Part shown: positions 17,017 through 25,532 of the stretch, one piece after another
Layout: each line of letters opens with the position of its first letter
Position numbering within the stretch: the stretch's first letter is position 1
Source: Ensifer adhaerens
Lineage (GTDB): Bacteria; Pseudomonadota; Alphaproteobacteria; Rhizobiales; Rhizobiaceae
NCBI RefSeq assembly: GCF_001270265.1
Contig: NZ_LGAP01000005.1
Coordinates: 174,766 to 238,765, forward strand
Reading direction: 5' to 3'
DNA: 64,000 nt
Translations under genes and position numbers: made by a program
Notes under the pieces: model-generated
Databases searched by the model: none
What the model was told of the DNA's origin: nothing
Seen by the model: the letters and a program-made list of their open reading frames with translations, nothing else

Positions 17017-19182
17017 TTATTCAAGTTCCAGCAGGAAGTAGGTTGTCGGACCGGACGGGGCATCGTTGCTCAGGCGAAATGCGACGGCGCCGACACCATC
17101 GGCCACCGATGGGTGAACTGTTCCGTCAAGGCCTACGGGAGAAATGCGCCACCTTGCCGCCGTCCGAGACAGGGAGAGATCGACATACCCCCGCCGGATC
17201 ACCACCGGCAACCGGCCAAAACTCTCGATGACCTTCTCTTCGCTGTCACGGAATGTCATGTCCGTGTTCTGGGCATCGGTTGCAAAGATCAACAGGAAAC
17301 GCCGGCTGTCGGACAAGGTTGCGGGCGGATCAAGCCCCGATAGCGCGACAAGACCATTGCCGTCGGCGCGCTCCACCCGCAGCACACCGAGGTCGACCGG
17401 CTCGCGCAGGGACGCAAACGCCATCGCTTCCGTCGCCGGTGTCGCAACGCGCAACTGGCCGGCGAACCGATCGAGGAGAATTTCACCGGTGCTGCTTTGA
17501 TAGATGCCGGCATCGACCGTCGTTCCATTGTCTGGCATCACCGTGCCGCTCGCCCGCAGCAGCGCCAGCACATTGTCGCTGCCATCCCGTCGCGGCTGGG
17601 CGACCGCAATCGCATCGCCCAATCGCTCCGCTCGGCCCAGGCCGATACGACCGACCAGCGCAAGATCGGTCAGAGATTCCGGCTCGCGCGCCTGCATATC
17701 ATCGGTCAGATCCTCCTCGCCGCGCACGGAAAATGGGATCGTCACATCAGAGGTCGCAACATCGCCACGGCGATAGAGCAAGGCGGCCAAGGTTTCGCCC
17801 GCGCGGGCGACCGGATCGAGCGCAATCGCGTAAGGCAGCATCGCCCGCTTGTGGGGAAACGGCTCCCCATAGGCGAGCGCGATCGGCCCGTGACCATGGC
17901 GACAAAGGGCGTCCCAGCCCTGAAGGGCGGCATAGGCCGGCATGGCAAGGCCAGCCTCGTAACGGTAGCGGTTCCAGAACAGGTGGTCGTATTCGCTGAC
18001 AACGAATGGTTTTCCGAGCCAGCGCGATGCTGCGATCATCCTGATATAGTTGACGCCATCGGCGATTGAGCTGGTTTGCAGAAGTTCGCTGCCCGGCGCG
18101 TAGCCGCCAACCCAATCGTAGTAAGTGTTCATCGTCACCGCGGGCAAGTCGCGCCTGCTGAGCGCCGTCTGGATTGTCGGCCAATTGTTGTAGTTGCTGA
18201 TCAGGCCCTTGTAGCCGAGGTCGCGCAGAACCTTGCTCATGCGCGCGGTGGAGGCACGCTCGGTTTCGACGAAGAACGCCTGAAGATCGCGCAGACGCGG
18301 GCTGTCGTTGTAGCGATCCAGTGGCAACCTGATCTCGCCTGTTTCAAGCTCTTCCCCGGCATCAAGCGCGCCCCACGCCTTCGTCAGGTTCGCCGTTGTG
18401 CCATAACGCCTCTTCAGCCAGAGATTGAAAGGCTGAGCCAACCTCTCGTCATAGGGGGCCCGGCCCGGCCGGTCGTGAACCACCGCTTCGAACTCCAGGC
18501 CATTCTCATTGGCGAGAATAACCAGCGCCAGAGCTTCATCATGGATAGGAGCTTCACCGGTGTAAGGATTCACGCGCCCGAGGATCGCCTGTTGCAACCG
18601 CCTCCAATGCTCGAAGGTCCGATCGTCCAGGTGAAGCATGAGTTTCACATCGCCGCCCGTGTCCCAGCGATCGTCGAAACCGCCATAGGCGCCACGCGGC
18701 GACGACAGACCATCGATGATCCAATGGATGCCGTTGCGCTTCAGAGCCGCAAGCAGATACTGGATCCGGTCGAGCGTCTCCGGATCGAAATCGAAATCGC
18801 GATTACGCCCGAACATCAGACTTGCGTCGACGAAATGCAGGCGTGCGATATTGTAGCCATGCATCGCCAGCTGGCGCGCGTAGCGATCTGCGCCTTCGTG
18901 ATCGGGGAAGCCGCCGGACGCGGGGCTCCAGGCGAGTGAGGCGCACAACATCCTGACCGGCGTATCCGGTGCTTTCGCATAGGCAAGGCGCCCCTCCTTA
19001 CCGGCAACCAGCCTATGATCGTCATCGATCGGGGCGTTCGGCAGGATCGACGAGAAATCGAGCGGGCTGCCTGGGCGCAATTCGAGCGAGATCTCCTTCA
19101 CCGGAGCCCACTGATCCGAGGCGCCTGCAGGCAGGCACATCACCGCAAGCACCAGCGCCGCCCCGAGGATCCGCTGATGCAT
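17017..19182 (-). CDS. Exported clan GH-A glycoside hydrolase of the exopolysaccharide locus
   Basis: 721 residues from ATG 19182, whose first base is the last base of the upstream glycosyltransferase stop (TGATG). A signal peptide (MHQRILGAALVLAVMCLPAGAS) predicts the periplasm. The N-terminal half is a TIM-barrel resembling GH5/GH42-type enzymes. NEN at 225-227 holds a likely acid/base Glu226 and SEY at 396-398 a likely nucleophile Glu397. The C-terminal approximately 300 residues look like beta-sandwich domains. Polymer trimming or turnover by a periplasmic glycanase is common in exopolysaccharide loci. The exact linkage is unknown, and the catalytic residues are inferred from fold logic. 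Confidence 0.75.
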   Translation of the reverse strand: MHQRILGAALVLAVMCLPAGASDQWAPVKEISLELRPGSPLDFSSILPNAPIDDDHRLVAGKEGRLAYAKAPDTPVRMLCASLAWSPASGGFPDHEGADRYARQLAMHGYNIARLHFVDASLMFGRNRDFDFDPETLDRIQYLLAALKRNGIHWIIDGLSSPRGAYGGFDDRWDTGGDVKLMLHLDDRTFEHWRRLQQAILGRVNPYTGEAPIHDEALALVILANENGLEFEAVVHDRPGRAPYDERLAQPFNLWLKRRYGTTANLTKAWGALDAGEELETGEIRLPLDRYNDSPRLRDLQAFFVETERASTARMSKVLRDLGYKGLISNYNNWPTIQTALSRRDLPAVTMNTYYDWVGGYAPGSELLQTSSIADGVNYIRMIAASRWLGKPFVVSEYDHLFWNRYRYEAGLAMPAYAALQGWDALCRHGHGPIALAYGEPFPHKRAMLPYAIALDPVARAGETLAALLYRRGDVATSDVTIPFSVRGEEDLTDDMQAREPESLTDLALVGRIGLGRAERLGDAIAVAQPRRDGSDNVLALLRASGTVMPDNGTTVDAGIYQSSTGEILLDRFAGQLRVATPATEAMAFASLREPVDLGVLRVERADGNGLVALSGLDPPATLSDSRRFLLIFATDAQNTDMTFRDSEEKVIESFGRLPVVIRRGYVDLSLSRTAARWRISPVGLDGTVHPSVADGVGAVAFRLSNDAPSGPTTYFLLELE

Positions 19183-20198
19183 CACGCTGGGGCTCCAAGC
19201 AACTTGCTCTCGATCGGGGCCTCCGGCTTTCGCCGCCGCCTGAAAAAGCCGACGGGCAATGCAGCGGCATGGAAGAACCAGGCGACGACCGTGTAGAGCC
19301 CCATGTTCAAGCTGCCCTTGCGAAAACTCATCAGCACGATGACACCGGCAAGCACAGCGGCGACGATGCCCAAGCCGACAGTCAGGCTGGGCGAGAACAG
19401 CAGCACGCAGAACGAAAGCGCCCACCAGAGGTAGACGAGGCACCAAAGCTTCAGCTCGGGCAGCTCGCGCACAAGCTGGAAGAAATAGGGCCGGCCGACG
19501 GATGCGCGCAGAAGTTCGCCGATACCGAAGAGATATTTGCTCTTCCAGCGTCGAACCAGAAGACGATAGGAATTGACCGTGTGGCCGAAGTGCTGGACGA
19601 AACGTCGGTCAAGGCGATGCAATCCCCACCCGGCGCTTCGCAACCGGATGCCGAGATCGAATTCCTCGTATCCATGGAGATTGCGATCGGAGAGGTAACC
19701 GACGGCCGCGATCGCATCACGCCGGTAAAGCCCGCCGCCGTTCATCCGGTCGATCGATCCGATCCGGTTTTCCGGTGAGTTGCGTCTGACGCGCCGCGAA
19801 AATTCGAGGTTGGACGTCAACATCTCCTGCACATGGCCGGTAACACCCGCAACCGAGGGGTTGTCGGCGAGAAACGCCACGGCGACGGCGAGAAAATCAC
19901 CATCGAGCAGCATGTCGCCGTCAAGCAGACAAATATGGTCGCCGTTGGAATACTGAAAGCCGAGTTGCGGGCCGATGCCGCAGCTCGGTCGCGCCGGCGG
20001 ACTGATCTGGGCGATGACCACGGGGTATTGCGAAGCGATCTCGACCGTCCGGTCGGACGAGCCGCTGTCGGCAATGATGACTTCGCCACCTGTCTCGCCG
20101 AGGGCTGCAAGCGCGCTTTCAATCGTGGCCGCTATTCGCTTCTCTTCGTTCAGCGTCTTGATGATGACGGATACTGCCAAGCGAGCCTCCAAAATCAC
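19182..20198 (-). CDS. GT2 glycosyltransferase with C-terminal membrane segments
   Basis: 338 residues. A GT-A fold of family 2 is shown by SVIIKTLNEEKRI, ADSGSSDRT and the DGD metal-binding motif (CLLDGDMLL). It continues with MNGGGLYRR and a GYEEFDLGIRL acceptor-site segment. Two or three hydrophobic helices follow (residues about 250-315), so the enzyme acts at the cytoplasmic face on lipid-linked sugar. The frame opens with GTG 20198; a TTG at 20180, giving (M)AVSVIIKTLNEEKRI, is an equally reasonable start. It is coupled by TGATG to the downstream glycosidase gene. Confidence 0.88.
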   Translation of the reverse strand: MILEARLAVSVIIKTLNEEKRIAATIESALAALGETGGEVIIADSGSSDRTVEIASQYPVVIAQISPPARPSCGIGPQLGFQYSNGDHICLLDGDMLLDGDFLAVAVAFLADNPSVAGVTGHVQEMLTSNLEFSRRVRRNSPENRIGSIDRMNGGGLYRRDAIAAVGYLSDRNLHGYEEFDLGIRLRSAGWGLHRLDRRFVQHFGHTVNSYRLLVRRWKSKYLFGIGELLRASVGRPYFFQLVRELPELKLWCLVYLWWALSFCVLLFSPSLTVGLGIVAAVLAGVIVLMSFRKGSLNMGLYTVVAWFFHAAALPVGFFRRRRKPEAPIESKLLGAPA

Positions 20199-20234
20199 CG
20201 GGGCGTCTAGCCAAGCGTCCCGGCGCAGCCCGTT

Positions 20235-20624
20235 CTACCCCTGATACTTTGAGTTTTGGTTTATTTGCCCCAGCAATTGCATCAGACGTGACCGATAGCG
20301 GATCAGTATCGAACCCGAAGCCACGCCGCAGGCGCCGCCGAGCAGTTTGACGACGAGATCCTCGATCCGGGCATGGCGATCCGCCAGCACCATCTGCAGC
20401 AGTTCGAAGCCGACCGCAGTTGCGAAGACGAGGCAAAGTACAAGAACGATGCGCCTTGAGTAACCGATCGCGAACAGCAGCCCCATCAACCCGAATGCAC
20501 CGAAGCGCTCGACATGCACGAACGTGCCCATGCGCGGGCGCAGATCGAGCGGCGAGAGGGTCGAATAGGCGATTACGGCGAATATGAGCCATGCAAGCAG
20601 GCCGGCGGTGCGTTTGATATTCAT
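20235..20624 (-). CDS. VanZ-like small membrane protein
   Basis: 129 residues from ATG 20624. A longer open frame upstream overlaps the neighbouring glycosyltransferase gene and does not look coding. The segments AYSTLSPLDLRP, VERFGAFGLMGLLFAIGY and GFELLQMVL, with an ARIEDLVVKLLGGACG tail, match the VanZ-like family (3-4 helices). Such proteins are frequent in exopolysaccharide loci, but their role there is undefined. It lies between two glycosyltransferase genes on the same strand. Confidence 0.78.
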   Translation of the reverse strand: MNIKRTAGLLAWLIFAVIAYSTLSPLDLRPRMGTFVHVERFGAFGLMGLLFAIGYSRRIVLVLCLVFATAVGFELLQMVLADRHARIEDLVVKLLGGACGVASGSILIRYRSRLMQLLGQINQNSKYQG

Positions 20625-20706
20625 GCTTTGCTTGTCTCTCCGCACCGCACATAACACGGCAATCGTCATCCGTCGGCAACAGGAAGATCGCGCAATTGCG
20701 CGCGAT

Positions 20707-21876
20707 TTATTTTGCCACCAACGCGCTATACACCGCCACGGTCTTTTCCGCCACGCTTGTCCAGCTATAGGCGGCTTCGGCGCAGGCGGCGCGGGCGCGC
20801 ATCTCGCCTTCACTGGGAGGATTGGCCAGCTTGGCCGTCATCGCCGATGCCAGCGCCTCCACGTCGCCAAGCGGGAAATATTCCTCGCCGGCAAGGCCAA
20901 GCTCGCGATTGGCAACGATATCGCTGGCGAGAACCGGCAAACCATAGGCCATGGCCTCCAGCAGTGCGATCGGCATCCCCTCATGGCTGGAAGGCAGAAC
21001 GAACAGTGCCGAATTGGCAAAAAGCTCCGCCAGCCGGTCACCAGACTGGAAGCCCGTCAGAACGACACCGCCAACATCGCTCGCCAGCCTCCTCACCTCT
21101 TCCGTGTATGAGGTCTCGAATTCAGCACCGCCGGCGAGCACCAACCGGAACTCCGGATTGGAGCATTTGGCATAGGCGCGGATCAGATCGAGCTGGCGCT
21201 TCTCGGGCACGATCCGCGCGGCAAGCAGGATGTAACGCCGTGGCGCAAGGCCGAACTCGGCAAGAATGCCCGTCTCGCCGTTGGCCGGCGAAACCGAAAC
21301 CCCATTGGGCACAAGGGACATGGACACATTGTGCCGCGCGCCCATGGTATCGGCGATATCCTTCGAAATGGCGATCCGTCCGCTTGCAAAGCGCATGCCC
21401 AGGAGTTCGCCGAGTTTCAACGTACTCTTGGCAAGGGCACCCCATTTTTGCCGGTCGTAGTCATAGCCGTGATGGGTGACGACCACCGTCAGTCCGAGCA
21501 TTCTTGCAAGCGGCACGAAAAGCGCCGGCCCGATCGCATGGATATGCAGCACATCAGGGCGCTGCCAACCCGCGTAGCAAACGCCGATGAACGTGTGAAC
21601 GATGGCTTCCAGCGCCATCCGGCGAGGCGCCCAGAACGGGAAGACACGAATGCCGTTCCAGCTAAAGGGACCCGATGCGGGAAGATATCGACGCCGCCCG
21701 ATGACGTCGACGTCCCAGCCATGCTTCGTAAGCTTGCCGGCAAGGATCTCGACATGCTTTTCGATGCCGCCCTGCACATCCGGAATTCCGCGCAGGCCCA
21801 GCATCATCACGCGCCGTCGTGCGGTTCGCGCGCTCAGCCGTCGATCTTGACCTCTCAACTCGCGATGACTGTCCAC
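20707..21876 (-). CDS. GT4-type glycosyltransferase
   Basis: 389 residues from GTG 21876, chosen because GGAG lies 8 bases upstream. Longer in-frame extensions lack coding character. A GT-B fold is indicated by the N-terminal MMLGLRGIPDVQGGIEKHVE, the central AARIVPEKRQLDLIRA and the C-terminal PSSHEGMPIALLEAMAYGLPVLASD (the EX7E region that binds the nucleotide sugar). It transfers a sugar to the growing exopolysaccharide repeat in the cytoplasm. An AT-rich 304-base region lies upstream and may hold its promoter. Confidence 0.9.
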   Translation of the reverse strand: MDSHRELRGQDRRLSARTARRRVMMLGLRGIPDVQGGIEKHVEILAGKLTKHGWDVDVIGRRRYLPASGPFSWNGIRVFPFWAPRRMALEAIVHTFIGVCYAGWQRPDVLHIHAIGPALFVPLARMLGLTVVVTHHGYDYDRQKWGALAKSTLKLGELLGMRFASGRIAISKDIADTMGARHNVSMSLVPNGVSVSPANGETGILAEFGLAPRRYILLAARIVPEKRQLDLIRAYAKCSNPEFRLVLAGGAEFETSYTEEVRRLASDVGGVVLTGFQSGDRLAELFANSALFVLPSSHEGMPIALLEAMAYGLPVLASDIVANRELGLAGEEYFPLGDVEALASAMTAKLANPPSEGEMRARAACAEAAYSWTSVAEKTVAVYSALVAK

Positions 21877-22180
21877 GAGATAAACTCCACGCTGGGCAGT
21901 ACCGCCCTTTCCGTCGACGCCTTCCAATACTCCAGATTGTACAATCTCAGCGGAAATCGACGGTCGTTGCCGGCGATCAACTTGCGAGACTCCTGACTTC
22001 CTGCCCATGGCGAGGCCTCACGGATTGCGCACCCACGGCCTTTTACGTTAATAATACTTAACAAATTCGTAAATAAATCATTAAATATCGAATGAACCGG
22101 CCAACAAACGAACGGAATTAATGTCATAGTAAGTATATTTGCAATTCTTGGTTAATATCGCAAGGATGAAATCCGCCGAA
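21877..22180 (-). other. AT-rich intergenic region inside the exopolysaccharide locus
   Basis: 304 bases between two minus-strand glycosyltransferase genes. The section from about 22040 to 22160 is markedly AT-rich compared with the GC-rich genes around it and contains several ATTAAT/TTAATA-like runs. It probably carries the promoter and regulator sites for the downstream GT-VanZ-GT2-glycosidase group. I found no reliable single operator or terminator in it. Confidence 0.5.
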
Positions 22181-23425
22181 CTATGCGGCTCCAAGCGTTG
22201 CATAAAGATCAAGCGTTCTGTCCCGATAAGCATCAGCGGAGAAATCCCTGGATATCCACGCCCTGCCTGCCGCGCCCATCCCGGCCCGCGCAGTAGGTCC
22301 AAGAGCTGCCATGTCGGTCAGCGCTCGTGCCAGATCCTCGGCGTCTCCGGACGCCGCCGTCGCGCCCGTTTCTCCGACCCGGATCATTTCCGGAATGCCC
22401 CCGATGGCTGAACCGATCACCGGCCGCCCCAGAGCGTATGCCTCCAGCAGGCTGATGGGTGCGTTTTCGTACCATTCAGACGGCAGGACGAGCGCCCTGG
22501 ATGACCCGATCAAACGGTGCAGGCTCTCGCCCGAGAGATAACCGGTAAACGTCACGTCGGCATCGAGCGCGCCGGCGAGCTGCCGCAGCGACGCCTCTTC
22601 GGGGCCAGCACCGGCAACGACCAGCCGCTGTTTCGAGAGCGCCGCCGCCTTGATCAGAGTGGCAATGCCCTTCTCGGGCGCGAGCCGCCCTGCGAAAACG
22701 AAATAGTCGCCCTCGTCCCAGGCGCTGCGGTAATCGTCCACATCAACAAAATTTGGAATGTGCACCATCTGCTCGCGTGCCCAGCCCCACTCGACGAGCT
22801 TCTCCACGTAGAACTGACTCGGAACGACGATGCGATCGACCTTGTTTCGATAGAGCCCCAGCGTGCGATGCAGTACCGTTTCTGCCAGGACAACAGCGCT
22901 CAATATCGGCGAGCCCTTCACACAACGATGGCGCAGGACGTTGTAGACCCGCCCCCCGCGGCAGTCCTCGCAGATCTTGCCGTCGCGCAGCATCTTGTAG
23001 GAAGGACAGGCAAGCTTGAGGTCGTGAGCCGTCATCACGACTGGCACGCCAGCTGCCTTCAGCGTCGAAAAGATCGCTGGCGACAGGTGATGGTAGACGT
23101 TGTGCGCGTGGGCAACGGACGGACGCGCACGATCGATCAGCCTGGAGATGTTACGCTGCGCTTCGCGCGAATAGATCACGCTTGCCGCTTGTTCCACTTT
23201 TCGCAGAAAACTCGTTTGGCGGCCAAATTCGATTTCGGACACGAAATAGTCTGACCAGGCGGAGCGTTCGTTGTCCTCGTGCTCCATGGCAAAAGGCACG
23301 ACATCCCAGCCGATGTCGGTAAACATCTTCATATGGTCGAAGAAGACCGCCTCAGCGCCGCCGCGGCGATAGAAGTAGTTGTTGATGACGAGAAGTCGCT
23401 TGTCGGCGGCTACCGTGTTGGGCAC
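22181..23425 (-). CDS. GT4-type glycosyltransferase
   Basis: 414 residues from GTG 23425, with GAGGAG 6 bases upstream inside the end of the preceding gene. The N terminus RLLVINNYFYRRGGAEAVFFDH is typical of GT4 enzymes. VMTAHDLKLACPSYKML and CEDCRGGRVYNVLRHRCVKGS form a cysteine-bearing segment, then comes VFAGRLAPEKGIATLIKAA, and EWYENAPISLLEAYALGRPVIGS is the nucleotide-sugar region. It should add one sugar of the repeat unit. It is the third gene after GumC and the polymerase, spaced 10 bases from the deacetylase gene. Confidence 0.9.
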   Translation of the reverse strand: MPNTVAADKRLLVINNYFYRRGGAEAVFFDHMKMFTDIGWDVVPFAMEHEDNERSAWSDYFVSEIEFGRQTSFLRKVEQAASVIYSREAQRNISRLIDRARPSVAHAHNVYHHLSPAIFSTLKAAGVPVVMTAHDLKLACPSYKMLRDGKICEDCRGGRVYNVLRHRCVKGSPILSAVVLAETVLHRTLGLYRNKVDRIVVPSQFYVEKLVEWGWAREQMVHIPNFVDVDDYRSAWDEGDYFVFAGRLAPEKGIATLIKAAALSKQRLVVAGAGPEEASLRQLAGALDADVTFTGYLSGESLHRLIGSSRALVLPSEWYENAPISLLEAYALGRPVIGSAIGGIPEMIRVGETGATAASGDAEDLARALTDMAALGPTARAGMGAAGRAWISRDFSADAYRDRTLDLYATLGAA

Positions 23426-23435
23426 ATCGTTCTCC

Positions 23436-24197
23436 TCATCCGCCAAGCCGATCGAGCGCCTTGTCGACAGGCAGCACCGTGCATCGCTTCTCGACCGCGT
23501 AACGCACGAGATGTTCGAACGTCTCTGGCGTACAGCCATAGGGCGTGGGACGCGGCGCGATGTCGTGCGTGAAAAAGACGAGCCATCCCGGCTGCGCGAC
23601 GAGGTCATCGATCCAGCGCGTCAGCCCAAAGGCGTGCTGCTCAGGCTGGCGGATCTCAACCGCCTTCAGCATCAGCGGATCGACCGCACCGCGGTTGATC
23701 GCCTCCCCTGCCGCCCGGCACGTGCGATAGCGCCGCCCCAATTCCTTGCGTGCCATCGGCCAGGCCGCGTTGTAGGGAAAGGCAAAGTTCCTTGCCGGCT
23801 CGCCAACCCCGCCGCGGGCGAGATAGTCCGCATTTCGGTCGAGGTCCTGCGCAAGCGCGCCTCCGGTCAAGCGCTTTATCTTGCTGTGACTGAAGGTATG
23901 GCAACCGACTTCGTGCTCACGCCTGGAGAGCGCCTCGCAACCCGCAGCCGTGATCAAGGTCCGATCCGGCTCGACCCGTCCTTCAAGCCCTCCGGCAATG
24001 TAGAATGTGCCGCGAACGCCGTGCCGTTCGAGGATTTCGGCACCTTGATGCAGCGCGCTGTCGGGCACGTCGTCGAAGGTAAAGGAAACGAGTGGAACGT
24101 CTGTCCTGACGTCGAGCTTCTTCGGAGCAAAGCGCCAGATCAGGCGATTTGCCAGCCGGTCGACAAGTCCATCGATCTTTTGCAGAAGTTCAGGCAT
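23436..24197 (-). CDS. Polysaccharide deacetylase (carbohydrate esterase 4 type)
   Basis: 253 residues from ATG 24197, which overlaps the polymerase stop by 8 bases. A NodB-like domain is seen: SFTFDD (catalytic Asp42/Asp43 region), HEVGCHTFSH with metal-binding His100 and His104, and FFTHDIAP near the end. No signal peptide, so it probably works on lipid-linked sugar or nucleotide sugar in the cytoplasm. It removes an N- or O-acetyl group. Its position in a biosynthetic operon suggests modification of the polymer precursor. Confidence 0.87.
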   Translation of the reverse strand: MPELLQKIDGLVDRLANRLIWRFAPKKLDVRTDVPLVSFTFDDVPDSALHQGAEILERHGVRGTFYIAGGLEGRVEPDRTLITAAGCEALSRREHEVGCHTFSHSKIKRLTGGALAQDLDRNADYLARGGVGEPARNFAFPYNAAWPMARKELGRRYRTCRAAGEAINRGAVDPLMLKAVEIRQPEQHAFGLTRWIDDLVAQPGWLVFFTHDIAPRPTPYGCTPETFEHLVRYAVEKRCTVLPVDKALDRLGG

Positions 24198-25521
24198 AGG
24201 CGACACCGCCTTTCTCGACGGATTGCGACGGCAAGGCAAGGACCGCCCGCGCCTGCAGATGCAGGCCGTAGAGCGAAAACAGAAAGGTGAACCAAAGCAG
24301 GTTGCCGCCCTCATAAAACAGGCTCTCAAGTCCGGCATTGAAGATTGTGTAGAGCCAAACACGCGTAAAAAGCCGCGTGAGATGCGAGTGCTCTTCGGCC
24401 GGTGCCATGCGAGCAATGTTGCGCAGCGGCAGGACGAGAACCCACAGCACCGTCAGCAGCAGCCCGGGAAAGCCGGTCATCAAGGCAATATCGAGATAGG
24501 AGTTGTGGCCGTTGGCGGCAGCAACCGCCCAGGTCTCGATCGCGCCGCCGCTATGGACCAGCTCCTCTGTTTGCCAGAAAGCCTTGAAACCGTAGCCGGT
24601 AATAGGCTGCTCGGCGAGCGCGGTGAACGCGAAACGCCAGATATCCGCCCGATTGGTAAACGTCGCATCGATGCCAAGCTCGGTGATGAACTCGCTTAGC
24701 GGCGTAAACACTGCAGATCCCACCGCAAACAGGTTGAACAGCCCGACACCACCGATGACGATCGGAATGCGCAAGAAGCGGATCTTCTCGAATATCCAGG
24801 CGAGTAGCAGGATCGCCGGAAGCATCGCGGTCGACGTCTTGCCGCCGGTGTGGATGAGGAAGTTGAACGACAGAAGCACAATGGCGATCCCGGCCAATCG
24901 CGACCAGGTGTTCATGACGAAAAGTCCGAAGAAGGCCGCGATCACCATGGCGGCCGCAGCACTGTTTTTGTGCGGAAAATGGCCACGCCATAGACCCGCA
25001 TTCATCGGCTCGCGCAGTTCAGACGCCTGGTGGATGGAGAGCGCCGGCTTGAAGGCGATGCCGTAATAGGCCACGCCGAGCATGATGAGCGTGCCGACGC
25101 CCAGCATCTTGGCGAAGTGCCGCGCGGATGCCGGCAACAGCAGATAGATGCTCGCATTGACCGTGACCATGACGGCGAGAACCGTGCCTTTGATCCCAAG
25201 CATGGGGTAGGCCGAGATCACCGATACGAACAGGAACCACGTGAACAGCACGGCCATCAGCGGGCGTGGCTGCAGGATGATCTTTCGCATCGGATGGCAC
25301 AGGCCATAACCGAGCATGCTCGCAAACAGCAACAGAGAAACGATCTGGTTCAGACGGTTGGAATTGCCGGCCGAAGGATCGAGCACTGCTTCCCCGGTCA
25401 GGTCGACGAAGGGGTTGATCGATATCCAGAAGAACAGAAACATCGCCATGAACAGGACGGTGCCGACGCGCAGCCTCAGCGTGTCGGCGGCATTGGTTTC
25501 GACATAGGCAGCGCTCGTCAT
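24190..25521 (-). CDS. O-antigen ligase/polymerase family protein (Wzy-like)
   Basis: 443 residues from ATG 25521 with GGGAG 5 bases upstream. Around 10-12 hydrophobic segments and a large periplasmic loop near the C-terminal third, holding GHNSYLD (the Wzy_C family mark), place it in the O-antigen ligase/ExoQ-like family. It likely polymerises repeat units on the periplasmic side. It follows the chain-length gene by 11 bases and overlaps the deacetylase gene by 8, so these are translated together. Confidence 0.87.
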   Translation of the reverse strand: MTSAAYVETNAADTLRLRVGTVLFMAMFLFFWISINPFVDLTGEAVLDPSAGNSNRLNQIVSLLLFASMLGYGLCHPMRKIILQPRPLMAVLFTWFLFVSVISAYPMLGIKGTVLAVMVTVNASIYLLLPASARHFAKMLGVGTLIMLGVAYYGIAFKPALSIHQASELREPMNAGLWRGHFPHKNSAAAAMVIAAFFGLFVMNTWSRLAGIAIVLLSFNFLIHTGGKTSTAMLPAILLLAWIFEKIRFLRIPIVIGGVGLFNLFAVGSAVFTPLSEFITELGIDATFTNRADIWRFAFTALAEQPITGYGFKAFWQTEELVHSGGAIETWAVAAANGHNSYLDIALMTGFPGLLLTVLWVLVLPLRNIARMAPAEEHSHLTRLFTRVWLYTIFNAGLESLFYEGGNLLWFTFLFSLYGLHLQARAVLALPSQSVEKGGVAYA

Positions 25522-25532
25522 TGGCGCTCCCG

